Origin: DASRBN01 sp035294305 | GTDB taxonomy: Bacteria > Chloroflexota > Ktedonobacteria > Ktedonobacterales > Ktedonobacteraceae | Length of the DNA stretch: 64,000 bases | Direction of reading: 5' to 3' | Assembly: GCA_035294305.1 (NCBI GenBank) | Contig: DATGLD010000036.1 | Coordinates: 1-64,000, forward strand | Part shown: one piece after another, positions 18,397 through 29,500 of the stretch | Layout of the letters: every line of letters begins with the position of its first letter | Numbering within the stretch: position 1 is the first letter of the stretch | Translations under genes and position numbers: made by a program | Notes under the pieces: generated by a model | Seen by the model: only the letters and a program-made list of their open reading frames with translations | Databases searched by the model: none | What the model was told of the DNA's origin: nothing

Positions 18397-18405
18397 TGCT
18401 ATACT
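18397..18405 (+). promoter_or_regulatory. extended -10 promoter of the response regulator gene
   Basis: TGCTATACT: a TGN extension plus a near-consensus -10, 47 nt ahead of the ATG at 18453. No convincing -35 hexamer is present at normal spacing, as is common for extended -10 promoters. Confidence 0.4.
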
Positions 18406-18452
18406 ATCCCTGAACTGGCAGGCCATCTGAACATATGAAAAGTGGAGCGTAC

Positions 18453-19112
18453 ATGATAGACAAAATTTCGCTACTCATTATCGACGACCACGCGCTCGTG
18501 AGACAGGGGATACGCGCTTTTTTGGAGCTGCAGCCTGACCTCAATGTGGTGGGCGAGGCAGGTTCCGGTGAGGAAGCTGTGCGCATGGCGGCAGAACTCG
18601 CCCCGGACGTGGTGCTTATGGACCTCGTTATGCCGGGCATCGGCGGAGTCGAGGCAACACGACAGCTCAAGCAGGCAAGCCCACACTCACAAATCATCGT
18701 GCTTACCTCCTACCACGAAGATGAGTATATTTTCCCAGCACTACGGGCCGGAGCGCTCTCATATGTCCTGAAAGATGTTGGGCCAGACGCGCTCGCCGAC
18801 ACCGTGCGCAAGGCGGCGCGTGGCGAGTCAGTCTTGCACCCGCGCGTCGCCTCTCGCGTGGTCGAGGAACTTCGCGGCACACGACACGATACTCCGAGCC
18901 TTTTTACAGACCTGAGCGACCGCGAACTAGACGTGTTGCGTCTCATCGCGGACGGCCTCTCTAATGCCGAAATTGCCGAGAAGCTGGTCATCAGCGAAAA
19001 GACGGTAAAAGGGCACGTCAGCAACATCCTGGGCAAACTACACATGATGGATCGTACCCAGGCGGCAGTTTATGCCTGGCAGCAGGGATTGGTTGGGCGA
19101 CGCGACCCATAA
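18453..19112 (+). CDS. NarL/FixJ-type response regulator
   Basis: The protein has 219 residues from the ATG at 18453 (GGAG 5 nt upstream; an in-frame ATG at 18435 lacks a ribosome site). The receiver domain has the acidic pair in LLIIDDHALVRQG, the phospho-acceptor Asp in PDVVLMDLVMPGIGG, the Thr in IVLTSYHED and the Lys in YVLKDVG. The C-terminal LuxR-type helix-turn-helix is LSDRELDVLRLIADGLSNAE followed by KTVKGHVSNILGKL. No histidine kinase gene is adjacent, so it is an orphan regulator in this window. Confidence 0.93.
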   Translation: MIDKISLLIIDDHALVRQGIRAFLELQPDLNVVGEAGSGEEAVRMAAELAPDVVLMDLVMPGIGGVEATRQLKQASPHSQIIVLTSYHEDEYIFPALRAGALSYVLKDVGPDALADTVRKAARGESVLHPRVASRVVEELRGTRHDTPSLFTDLSDRELDVLRLIADGLSNAEIAEKLVISEKTVKGHVSNILGKLHMMDRTQAAVYAWQQGLVGRRDP

Positions 19113-19138
19113 TCCTTTATCCTGCTGTACCAGAATCG

Positions 19139-19624
19139 CTACATGTTCTTTATCCTCAGCCTTTCCAATAACTGAGGAAGCATAATACCTTGATCAGCGA
19201 TTAAAGGCGGAACATGATGTGGCAGACGAGCCCAGAAGAACTCGAAAATGATCGGATCTGACGCCAGGCCGTCATAAGGGTCAGATTCTCCCTGCCGCCA
19301 CCTAGCAATAAAAGGCCCATCATATCGGAGGTGATAGAAGAGGCGACGATGAATTTCATTTCGTCCATAATCGGACATGTCTCGCCTCTGCTCTCCAAGG
19401 AAGCAGTCCAGAGACAGATTTGATAATCCTGTTTCTTCAAATGCTTCTCTCAAAACGGCATCTTCAGGATGTTCATTCTCTTCAACAGTTCCCGCTGGAA
19501 CCTGTATTCCAGCCTCTAATGCATAAGGATGACTAAAAATGAGCAAATGATCATTATGGGTGATGTAGGCAAAGACCTTATCTTTAACCTCTTTCACGTT
19601 GAGAAGCCTTTCTTCGAAATGCAA
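19139..19624 (-). CDS. Nudix hydrolase
   Basis: The protein has 161 residues with a complete Nudix box matching Gx5Ex7REUxEExGU: GTVEENE-HPEDAVL-REAFEETGL. It hydrolyses a nucleoside diphosphate linked to another moiety. The substrate cannot be told; the C-terminal half (SDPIIFEFFWARLP) is not diagnostic. The predicted start at 19624 is TTG with a weak ribosome site, so the exact N-terminus is uncertain, but the box is well inside. It is convergent with the response regulator gene (26 nt between stops). Confidence 0.9.
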   Translation of the reverse strand: MHFEERLLNVKEVKDKVFAYITHNDHLLIFSHPYALEAGIQVPAGTVEENEHPEDAVLREAFEETGLSNLSLDCFLGEQRRDMSDYGRNEIHRRLFYHLRYDGPFIARWRQGESDPYDGLASDPIIFEFFWARLPHHVPPLIADQGIMLPQLLERLRIKNM

Positions 19625-19728
19625 GTCGTCGCCTGAGTTCCATCACAGTATGCAAGAATGGATAACTGCTATCCCATCATTGCATACTGTTTTAAAGCTT
19701 CACCGAACCTACTACGCGCACATTCCAC

Positions 19729-20283
19729 CTATACGTTTGGGCTGAGCGGGGATGCGGGATGGGAATGTAGCTGAAATGCATGCACAATAAGCACTACGCC
19801 AAATATGATGGCATAAATGCCGAGCAGCCACAGGAGAGATAACAACCCGGCACCAGGGTGGACGAACAGGATGATGCCGAACACGATTGAAAGGGCACCT
19901 GCAAGTCCGAGCAGCCAGTTCCCTACAGTGAATGCCGCCGCCAGCTCCATCACTCCTGTTATTACAGCCCAGATAGCGACAATATAAAGCAGGATCAATG
20001 CAGTCTCGCCCGGCCATACGAACGCTACGATGCCCAGGATAATCCCAGCCACCCCTTCGACTACCAGCCAGCCCCAGCGGGGTAAGTACCGGCGCTCGGT
20101 AATAGCCACAACTACAGCCAGGATACCATCAATGAGGGCATAGGCCCCGAAAACAAAAATCAGCGCGAGCAGAGCAATACCAGGAAATATCAGGGCTATT
20201 AACCCCAAAATGATGGCGAAGACTCCCCGCAAGAGCATTAACCACCAGTTGTACCTTGTGGTTTGAGTGACAGAGTTGATCAA
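19729..20283 (-). CDS. HdeD family (DUF308) membrane protein
   Basis: The protein has 184 residues with six membrane helices arranged as three two-helix repeats (LRGVFAIILGLIALIFPG, VEGVAGIILGIVAFVWPG, AGALSIVFGIILFVHPG), each ending in the PG turn typical of the HdeD/DUF308 fold. Family members are linked to acid resistance in enterobacteria; here the role is only inferred. The start is TTG at 20283, supported by a strong AAGGAGG six nt upstream. Confidence 0.85.
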   Translation of the reverse strand: MINSVTQTTRYNWWLMLLRGVFAIILGLIALIFPGIALLALIFVFGAYALIDGILAVVVAITERRYLPRWGWLVVEGVAGIILGIVAFVWPGETALILLYIVAIWAVITGVMELAAAFTVGNWLLGLAGALSIVFGIILFVHPGAGLLSLLWLLGIYAIIFGVVLIVHAFQLHSHPASPLSPNV

Positions 20284-20490
20284 GTTGTGCCTCCTTTGTC
20301 ATAGTGAAAACAAGAAATGTACAGGCACTAAATATACGAATTCGACCTACAAATAGTCTCTCGACCCCTGACTCCGGCAAGAGCACGCGAAAAGCATGCC
20401 TACGGTCACCGCTTAACAGCATATTTCTCCCACCTCTTCAAGAAAGTTTCGGGCTAAAGGCAGGCGCTCAACAGTTTTCCAGGGTCACGT

Positions 20491-21702
20491 TTAGCGGCTT
20501 GGAGGGCGATTCTCCAGAGGGGGCAAGGTAGCGGAGAAATCAACGGAGAAGCGCTGCATGTAATCATCGAGCAAAAACTGCACCCGCTCATACTCCTGGG
20601 ACGCGACCACAAAGCCCACATGATGCCGTTTGTTCAAGCGCCAGGTAATTTCGGGGTCCTGGTAAGCCGAGGTATCAGGGTACTCCTGGCGGGCAAGCGT
20701 GACGATGACGCCTGCATAGTGCTGCCGGTACTCGGGCAAGCGGTAGAGTTCTTCACCGGAGGCAAGCTCGATTTTTGCCCACTCGCGCCAGAGATTGATG
20801 CCCGTGGCAGCCTCGATCAACTCCACGATATTGGCGCCGCCAACGCGAGCAGCCGTCTCGAGGAAATAAAATTGCCCATCATCGCGCCCCTTGATGAACT
20901 CCATATGCGTCACGCCGCTCACCATACCAAAATCTCGCATCACCCTCCGGCTCAAATCCTTCAATATCTGCTCATCCTGGGAACCACGCAGAACCGTGCG
21001 CGTGCTGGAAACACCACCTTCGTGATAGACATTCAACGGCGGCCGGGCATAGCGGTGCGCTTCAGAAAAGATCACTTCGCGGTTGAAGACGAGCGAGTCA
21101 ACATGATAGACATCGCCTGGAAGGTAGCGCTCGAGCAGTTGAAAGGATTGCAAGTCACCAAGGGCGTTCAGGCGCGACCAGAGTTCTTCCGCTGAATCGA
21201 TTCTGGTTATGCCAATCGTCGAAGCTTCGGAGCGCGGCTTCAACAGCCATGGAGGAGGAACCCGCTCCATAAACTCGCGTATTCTATCGTAGTTAAAGAT
21301 GGACACAAAATCGGGGACGGGGATATTGTTTTCGCGAGCCCCCACGCGCATCGCCAGTTTATCGCGGAAGTAGCGGACGGTGCTTTCGCCTATGCCGGGC
21401 AAGCGCATATGTTCGCGCAACGCCGCGGCGGTCCATACATCATAATCATCGAGAGCTACAATGCGGTCGATGACATGCGAGCGCGCCAGGTAGCTGACGC
21501 CGCGAATCACATCGTCCACTTTGGAAAGGTCTGGCATATGCAAAAACTCATCTATGCTGTCAAACGGCCAGTCAGCGTGTTCCAGTTCCGTCACGGTCAG
21601 CAGAAACACCCTTGCTCCCTGCCGCTTACATTCGCGAATAAACTCCTGCCCCTTCTCATAACTGCAAAGGCAAAGCACCGTTTTCGGAGTTCTGTCTGTC
21701 AT
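20491..21702 (-). CDS. ATP-grasp enzyme (biotin carboxylase-like ligase)
   Basis: The protein has 403 residues from the ATG at 21702, with GAGGAG 7 nt upstream (an in-frame TTG at 21717 is less likely). It opens with a preATP-grasp Rossmann-like segment (VLCLCSYEKGQEFIREC). The ATP-grasp fold follows: PWLLKPRSEASTIGITRI (nucleotide-binding loop), YHVDSLVFN, and the metal-binding FYFLETAARVGGANIVELIE. Such enzymes form acyl-phosphate intermediates and join a carboxylate to an amine or thiol. There are no pathway neighbours, so the substrate is unknown. Confidence 0.85.
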   Translation of the reverse strand: MTDRTPKTVLCLCSYEKGQEFIRECKRQGARVFLLTVTELEHADWPFDSIDEFLHMPDLSKVDDVIRGVSYLARSHVIDRIVALDDYDVWTAAALREHMRLPGIGESTVRYFRDKLAMRVGARENNIPVPDFVSIFNYDRIREFMERVPPPWLLKPRSEASTIGITRIDSAEELWSRLNALGDLQSFQLLERYLPGDVYHVDSLVFNREVIFSEAHRYARPPLNVYHEGGVSSTRTVLRGSQDEQILKDLSRRVMRDFGMVSGVTHMEFIKGRDDGQFYFLETAARVGGANIVELIEAATGINLWREWAKIELASGEELYRLPEYRQHYAGVIVTLARQEYPDTSAYQDPEITWRLNKRHHVGFVVASQEYERVQFLLDDYMQRFSVDFSATLPPLENRPPSR

Positions 21703-21886
21703 CGTGATGCTCCTCAAATAATACAGGCAGCGCCAACTAGAAGCGCTACAGTATAATGCTCAGGAACGAACTGCGCGTTGAAGTTGCTGAAGTACGATGT
21801 CACTGCATGATTACAAAACAAAGACGGTATGTTTCTCACAGTATAGCATACCGAACCCTCAACATTTAGGACTGCACCTTGAAACA

Positions 21887-21940
21887 GGGGGTTGACCAGT
21901 CGAGTCAGTCGCCTTCAACTGACTCGACTGGTCAATCCCC
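21887..21940 (-). terminator. very long intergenic hairpin, probable terminator of the Asp-box protein gene
   Basis: An 18-bp perfect stem, TTGACCAGTCGAGTCAGT (21892-21909) with its complement at 21918-21935, surrounds an 8-nt loop. It is extended by a G.T pair and GGGG/CCCC to 23 pairs. It begins 34 nt downstream of the stop of the leftward gene 21974-23371. There is no clear U-tract, so it may act as an RNA end-stabiliser or a barrier rather than a classic intrinsic terminator. Confidence 0.55.
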
Positions 21941-21973
21941 TCAATGACTCCACGCCTCGCTTGATAGTTTCAT

Positions 21974-23371
21974 CTACCTGTCCACGTTGTGCGAAACCCA
22001 CTGATTCCCAGGTCCTGCGTAGCTTGGTCCCTCGCCGAAAGCCATCTGAGTATTATTATCCGAGTCCACCGCCATTGACTGGTAATCACCATATGGCAGA
22101 TCAAATCCGGCCTTAGTCAGATAGGGGTAGCCAGGAAGGTACCCGGAAATGCGTACGCTGGAACTAAGATGCAGCCCACCATCGGTACTTTCGCGGAAGA
22201 AGACATTCCATTTTCCGGTGCGTGTATCCATCCAGGCGAAACGGACATCACCGGGAGCCTGCCCAACCGCGATGGCGGGGAAACAATTCTCCACACCCTG
22301 CGGCGCATCTGAGATATCGACGCGCGGAGAATAGGTCTTGCCATGGTCGGTAGAGCGCGAAAAGAAGATACGTTGTGGCTCAAGGCTTCTTTGATCGAGG
22401 CTGCCATTCCAGAGCAGGTAAATGGTATCATCACTACCAATGCGCAAGGCCATTTGCGAACTGAGATAGGCATATCCACAATTTTTGCAAAGCGGTGCTT
22501 CGGCGCTTATATCGATAACGGTTCTGGTCCAATGTTCCCCGTTATCGGTCGATTTCGATACCCATAGGGTCACTGGCCCGTTACCATGCTGTCGATGAGC
22601 GGCGTCGAAGCTATCCCAGCTGACAAAAATATTGCCATGAGAGTCAATTGCGGCTCCGGCTGAGAGCGAGAGGCTGAATTTTCTGCTCGTTGGGAACACT
22701 TCGTGCGTCGACCAGTGCACGCCATCATCGACCGAGACCGCGGCCCACGTATTGTAATTGTCGTCATAGGCCACAACTATCGTGTTGCCGCGCACGGCCA
22801 GTTCATCTTTATCCAGGCCGGGCGGATTATCAGAGACAATTTCCAGCTTGCTCCAGGTCTGACCAAAATCGGTCGATTTCACCACCGCAATTCTCGACCT
22901 GGAGTTCTCAAGGAACGAGGCCCAGACAGTACGCCCATCAGCCGGATCGACCATGATCTGAGGGTCATACTGACCACCTTTGACCGGGCCAGGCGCTATC
23001 GGGCGCGGCGCGCTCCATGTCTTGCCCTCATCGTCGGAGCGTTGGACGAGCAGGTGCAGATCGCAACCGGGGCAGGTTCCACCACCCTGAACATCGTAAT
23101 GTTTATACAGCGCGTACACATGCCCATAGCGATCAGCGGCAATTGATGGCTCCCAATCGTCGCCTGAATGAAAGCCGATCCGCATCTGGGGCGTAAATTG
23201 GAGCCCATTGCCGGGAATGGAGATGACAGGACGGGCCAGAGCAGCAGCGCTAGCGGAGAGACAGAACACGAACAATGCGCCCACAGTGAAAAATAAACGC
23301 AAGGGGAAATAGTGAAAATGCAGGATGGTCCTGATCTTCTGGCTATGGGGCAGCAAATCCTGGATGGGCAT
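21974..23371 (-). CDS. secreted sialidase-like Asp-box (BNR) propeller protein
   Basis: The protein has 465 residues. A hydrophobic export segment lies near 27-50 (FFTVGALFVFCLSASAAALA). Six Asp-box motifs follow (SDDEGKTW, STDFGQTW, SVDDGVHW, STDNGEHW, STDHGKTY, STDGGLHL), spread along the chain as in six-bladed sialidase-fold propellers. The Arg triad and Tyr/Glu nucleophile of true sialidases could not be placed with confidence, so hydrolase activity is not claimed. The start ATG 23371 has AAGGAGG upstream. It is a single gene. Confidence 0.82.
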   Translation of the reverse strand: MPIQDLLPHSQKIRTILHFHYFPLRLFFTVGALFVFCLSASAAALARPVISIPGNGLQFTPQMRIGFHSGDDWEPSIAADRYGHVYALYKHYDVQGGGTCPGCDLHLLVQRSDDEGKTWSAPRPIAPGPVKGGQYDPQIMVDPADGRTVWASFLENSRSRIAVVKSTDFGQTWSKLEIVSDNPPGLDKDELAVRGNTIVVAYDDNYNTWAAVSVDDGVHWSTHEVFPTSRKFSLSLSAGAAIDSHGNIFVSWDSFDAAHRQHGNGPVTLWVSKSTDNGEHWTRTVIDISAEAPLCKNCGYAYLSSQMALRIGSDDTIYLLWNGSLDQRSLEPQRIFFSRSTDHGKTYSPRVDISDAPQGVENCFPAIAVGQAPGDVRFAWMDTRTGKWNVFFRESTDGGLHLSSSVRISGYLPGYPYLTKAGFDLPYGDYQSMAVDSDNNTQMAFGEGPSYAGPGNQWVSHNVDR

Positions 23372-23534
23372 AGAAGAGCCTCCTTGAGAAAAATAGTTCG
23401 CCTTACTTCAATGGTGAAAGGACCAGGGGGCTGTAGTACTTACTATGTCAACAATACTATCAAGCAAGGGGGTTGTCAATGATCGTAGGATAACTGTTCA
23501 GGATGGCAAGAAATAGACGGGGTAATGCCTTGCA

Positions 23535-23543
23535 TGCTATAAT
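23535..23543 (+). promoter_or_regulatory. extended -10 promoter of the giant permease gene
   Basis: TGCTATAAT, 53 nt ahead of the ATG at 23597, with a perfect -10 hexamer and a TGN extension. No -35 hexamer is recognised. The same nonamer precedes shc and the lysR-type gene. Confidence 0.45.
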
Positions 23544-23596
23544 GACCGCAGCATGCGCCAGACTTTTTCCTAAACCGGTTCGGGGATTGAAAACCG

Positions 23597-26500
23597 ATGT
23601 ATAGACCTTCCAGGCAATCTTCGCAGGCAAGCATTATATTCAACCGGCTAATTTCGGTAGCGGCGCTGGCACTCTGGCGCTGGCGCCGGCACTGGTTTCT
23701 GCTCCTGCTCACATTTGTGGGGATGTTGGCTGCCACCGCGCTGGCATGCATTCTCCCATTGCTCACGCTAGTTTTCCAAACTACCGCATTGCATGATACC
23801 TTGACGGCTTCACCCCTGGCGTCAGAATTGACGCTTCACACCCAGGTAACAGGATTATCCTCACACACTCTCTATCCGATTTACCAATCTGGTGGTACTC
23901 CTTTTGAAGATAATCTCGCACCATATCTGCAAGGTCAGCCGCGCCTTGAAATCGAGACACCTGAGTTCAGCATCATTGCACCTGAGGAAACCCAACTTCG
24001 CACACCACTGCGTCTCTACGGTAACCCTATAAATGAAATCACATCACACGTGATACTGCAGCAGGGACGATTGCCGGCCTCTACCAGTCAGGATATCGAA
24101 GTTGCTCTGACACCAGACACAGCCAGCGCCTTGCATGTCAGGGTCGGCAGCGTCATTACTGTGGTTTCAAATTTCTCCGTCGTTCCTGTAAGAGGCGCAT
24201 CAGCAGCAGCACTCCAGCAATCGTTCTGCTCTATTGCTCCCGGGAAGGACACTACTCCTGTCACTTCTCAGGACACGTACTGCCAGCGGTTCAAACTGCA
24301 CGTCGTCGGCATATTTGAAGTGAAGCCGAACGACTCCTTCTGGCACGGAGAAAATTTCCACCCTCAATCGTACGAAACCCGCATCCATTATGCGGCCCTC
24401 GCGTCCAATGAATCTCTGCTCGCGGCATTGGATTCTGCCGCGACAACTCATAGCGCGGACACCGTTTACTTTCTCCAGGGATATTTCGGCAGTCTTAGCT
24501 GGTATTACTACCTGAACCCATCGCACATCTCGCTCGATAATCTCGATGACCTCATCGCGCAACTCGCAGCTACCCAGGAAGCTGTCAATCAGGCAAGTAG
24601 CTTCGCTTTGCTTTACCAGCTCCCTCTCGTACAAGGTTTTAATGTAACCGGCTCTGTCTTGAGTACTTATGCCGTTCCGGGTTCATTAGAGAGCTTTCGC
24701 AGCAGCATAGCTATTGCCAGGATTCCTATCTTTATTTTAACCCTGCAGATCATCTGCCTGCTGCTATTTTTCACCGCCATCATGACAGAGCTGCTGATTG
24801 AGCGTCAGTCCCATGCTATTGTCCTTTTACGCAGCCGGGGCGCGAGCACCGGGCAGATTTTTGCATCGCATATCACGCAGAATCTTGTCCTGTGCATCTT
24901 TGCGCTCATTGCCGGCCCGCTACTGGCCTATTTGGGGGCAGTTTCTATTGCTCAGCACGTACTGCCAGCAATCAACCAGGACGCGATCAAGGTACTTACA
25001 AACGATCCTCTCACTGCATTATGGAATGTCAGGTGGTACGCCCTGGCAATAGCAGGTAGCATCATTATCGTATCGATAGCTGCGCTGTACCGGGCTTCGC
25101 GTATTTACGCTCCGGCCCTGCGACGTGAAAGTGGACGCGCTGCTGCTCGCCCACTATGGCAACGCCTCAATCTTGACCTCGTTGCTGCAATCATCGCGCT
25201 GACCGGCTATGGGGTCGCGTTGTACCTGGCCGATATCGGGGGATTGCTTGACGCTCAGACTCAGGCGCTCGTTTCTGCCCCAATCGGATTAATTGCGCCT
25301 GTTTTCTTACTGCTGGCGGCCATCCTGCTCTTCCTGCGCATTACGCCAGCGCTATTACGGCTGGCATCGCGCCTGCTGGCTCGTGGCCGGGGAGCTGTCC
25401 CCATGCTGGCTATGACCCAACTTTCTCGCTCCCCTCGTCAATCGGTACGCATGATTATGCTGCTTGCATTAGCCACCGCTTTCGCCATATTTACTCTGAG
25501 TTTCTCAGCATCGCAAACGCAGAGGGCAACGAACCTGGCGAACTATGCGGCAGGCGCGGATTTCAGTGGCAGCATTCCCAGCACGGCCCCTGCCTATCCG
25601 GTAAACATTGAAACGCAGCGCTATCGTAACATTCGCGGCGTTCTGTACGCATCGGTAGGGACAGTAGCGGAAGAATCCGTGGGAGATCTCAACAATCTCT
25701 ACCTGCTGGATGTGCAAGCTATTGATCCAGGCACATTTGCCCAGGCCACCATCTGGAATCCGCAGAATTCATCTCAACCATTAAGTTCCCTGCTCACTCA
25801 GTTGGCGGCCCGGAGGAATATAGCAATCCAGCAACATGTTATTCCGGCTATCGTTGATGCCCAGACGTGGAACAGGCTCGGCTTACACGTAGGAGAATCG
25901 TTCTTTGTTCACCAGAATGGCACGCTCACCGACAACATACGCTACATCGCTATCGCTGAAGTTCAGGCTATCCCAACACTTACCGATCTCGAAATCGTAA
26001 ATGGTCAGCAGTTCGGTAAGATGATTGTCGATTACCAGACCTTTTCGGCCCTCGAGAAACGCCTCTACGGTTTTGAGCCGTCCGCCAATCATGTCTGGCT
26101 GCATACGTCTGATGACCCAACTGCCATCGCACATGTACGCAGCGTGCTCCAGTCATCAAATCTGTACCTGAATTACCTGCAAGACCGGCGAGCGATGATG
26201 AGCAACTTGCAGAACGAGCCATTTTACCTCAATCTCATCATCGTTCTGTCATTGGGAGTAATTGCGGCACTGCTGCTGGCACTGATTGCTGATCTGCTGG
26301 CATCGTGGTTGAGTGTGCGCAGCCGTCTCAATCAATTCGTCGCATTACGCGCTCTCGGGGCTACCCCTCGCCAGGTAACCGGCGTAATGGCTTTCGAGCA
26401 AACTCTTGTCTATTTGACTGCTCTGTGCCTTGGTACTGCCTTTGGCATACTGCTCGCGCTTACGGTTGTCCCAACCCTGCTGCTTTCAACGCCTTCCGCC

Positions 26501-29500
26501 ATACCCGGTGACGCCAATAGTATGACCAGTATGTTCATTCAGCAACTGATTCCTGCTCAGATCGAGTTTCCCTGGACTTTGGGGATTGCCTTCGCCGTGC
26601 TGGTCATGCTCTGCGCTGCCGCTGTGATGATCATGGCCTGGGTTGCCTTACGACCTTCGATGAGTTCGACGCTCCGGCTCGATGAAGATCAACCACCACT
26701 TGCTGTGCTGAGAGAGGTGGGGACAGTAGGGCAGGGACGAGCCGCAGCAGTGGGACAGGGACAAGCCGCTGTCCCTACAGGACTTGCCACGCAGGTACGA
26801 ACGGTATCGCGTCCAGCAGGCCTGTCTTTTATAGTACTTGCCTCCGGCCAGGCGCGGCGGACATGGCTATTGCTGGTCACCACAGGCATAGGAATTACTG
26901 CCGCCATCGTCATGGTTTGTGCGATACCGCTCTTCTCAGAGGTCATGACGACGGCAGGGCTGCAAACGACACTAAACAGCACTCCTGGGGGTTCTGAATT
27001 TACACTCGACGCACTTGCTCCGGGGCTTTCAACCTCCGTTGTCCAGAATATCCAGCAGCAACTTGATCCCTACCTGCAGGCGCGCATTGGTAGCTATGCG
27101 CACCAGCCTGTCCTCTTCTCCATCAAGGAAACTGGTTTTATCTACGCAGCACCCAATACTCCCAATAGCTACAACCCATTAAATATCTTTGCTACATCCA
27201 TGGAACAGGCCTCTTCTCATCTTACCCTCTTGCAAGGCCGGCTTCCACGCGAGGCAGGCGATGTGCTTGAAGTCCTTCTCACCGCCCCCACTGCCCAGAA
27301 CCTGCACGCCAAGGTTGGTTCCATCCTGGACCTCCAATTCGAGCAGACCTCTCATTTCAAGGATATAGCCACAAATAATTTCACCTCTGAAAAATTGAAG
27401 GTACGTGTTGTAGGGCTGTTCAAAGTCAACGCTGTCAATGATTATATCTGGCATGGGAACACCTTGCAGGCGATTCCAGGGAATGAGTACAGCGCCGCCA
27501 GCGCAATCGCGCCCATTGGTGCTTTCCTCGCGGCATTCGACCATCTGGCCGCATCCTTGCACACGAACGCGGTCTTCACAGCAAATGCGTTCGAATTGCT
27601 CTGGGATTACCGCCTGGAAATCTCCCACATTGCCTACAACCAGTATACTGACCTTGCCGACCGGCTCACTACTTTGCAGGAAGATATCCAGAACAAGTAT
27701 GGAGCAATCGCTTCCACCAGTTTTCCATACCTGAGCCAGGCAAGCATCTATGACCCCGCCCCTGGTTCTTTTACCATGCTTGATGTATTGGAAAGCTATC
27801 TTAATCGAGTTGATGTTTTTCGCGTTCCCGCGGCTATCCTCGCTCTGCAAATGATCGGTATGATCCTGGTATTCATCAGCCTGACTGCCGATATTCTGGT
27901 CGAACGGCAGGCTCAGGCTATTGCTGTACTCCGCAGTCGGGGCGCGAGTGGTGGTCAGATAGCAGCGACACTGATCACGCAGGGGATTGCTATAGGTATT
28001 GTCGCCCTTGTCATTGGGCCGCCGCTTGCTCTTGTTATAGTCTCTGCGATAGCCCTACGCCTGCTGGGGCCTCAGGCACAAGCAATTATTTCCCTTGTCA
28101 TGAGCGGCCCTATGCAGGTGATACTGAGTGTAAGCTGGTATGCTGTGGGAACCGCGCTGGTCGTTATACTTGCGCTGGCTCTGCTTTTCCGAAGAGCAGC
28201 GAACATGAACATCCTCTCATTGCGCCAGGCAACAGCGCGTTCAAGCCGCACGACGGTATGGCAACACCTCAGGCTCGATGGCGGAGCCGCAATCATTGCC
28301 CTCACCGCATTTGGGCTTTCGCTCTACCTGACCAGGCTTGGGAATCAGCTTGACCTGGGCACAAAAACGCTGGTTCAGGCTCCCTTGACTATTATCGCCT
28401 CGATCTTTTTCATCTTCGCAATCATGGTTCTCTTCTTGCGCTTCTTTCCCCTGCTCTTGAGATTGGGAACATGGATTGTCATACGTGGCCGGGGAGCTGT
28501 CTCCGTTTTAGCGCTTACACAAATGGCCCGTTCCCCGCGCTACACCCTGCGCACAATCTTGTTGCCCGCATTCGCCATTGCCTTCGTTATTTTCACCCTG
28601 ATATTCAACGCATCGCAGGCACAACGCGTCATCGATATCGCCAACTATGAGGTAGGAGCCGATTTTAGCGGCGATATTCCTCCCGATGCCAATAATTTGA
28701 CACTGCAAGATGAAATGGCCGTTTACCGGGCTATTCCAGGCGTTACCTCGGTAACCCTCGGGTATACGACGCAGGGTTTTGTCGCCGGATCATATCCATC
28801 CATACCTGTACAGGTTATGGCGGTAGATGCCGCTACCTATGCGCACACAGCCATCTGGAATCCACAAAACTCTTCGCAATCACTTACTGTGCTCATGAAA
28901 CAACTACTCACGCTACGTAGTCAGAGCGCCAACAGCAATATCATTCCCGTCATTGTCGATGCAGCTGCGGCCAGCAGACTTCACCTGACACTCGGATCTC
29001 TGCTAAACGTGGTCATCAACAATCAGGCATTCAATCCCATGTATTGCCAGGTCGTGGCACTCGTACAACATATTCCGTCCATCAATAATAGCGCCAGTAC
29101 CAGCAGCGCCAGCAACGATACATCGCCGGTTGGCCTGTTGATGGACTACCAGACGTACTTCACGACATATGGAAAGAGTAGCAAGCGGTTAGCCTCTTAC
29201 GCGCCGCCGGTTCCTCCCGCGCCTCCAACACCATTTAATCACATCTGGCTGCGCGTTTCAGATAGCCCTGCGGCAGTCGTGCAGGTCCGAGCAGCAGTGC
29301 AGACAAAGTACCTGTACCTCAATAATCTGCTTGACAGGCACGCGCTTATCGACGAACTGAACAATGATCCTTTATCCCGCAACCTGACATCCTTCTTTAT
29401 CCTCGGTACAATTACCACACTGCTGCTGGCATTGCTGGGAGACTTTCTGGCATCGTGGCTTAGCGTGCGCACCCGCCTGCACCAGTTTGTCGTGTTCCGC

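Larger units (their letters stand above)
18024..18452. other. 429-nt intergenic region between divergent TPR and regulator genes
   Basis: No coding potential is convincing here. It contains one copy of the dispersed palindrome (18325-18352) and an extended -10 element (18397-18405) ahead of the response regulator. Nothing else is recognised. Confidence 0.5.

Noticed and set aside
25650..25670. GTAGGGACAGTAGCGG inside the permease gene as another repeat copy.
   Set aside because: Only the GGGACAG half matches; the second arm and the GCCGCTGT core are missing.
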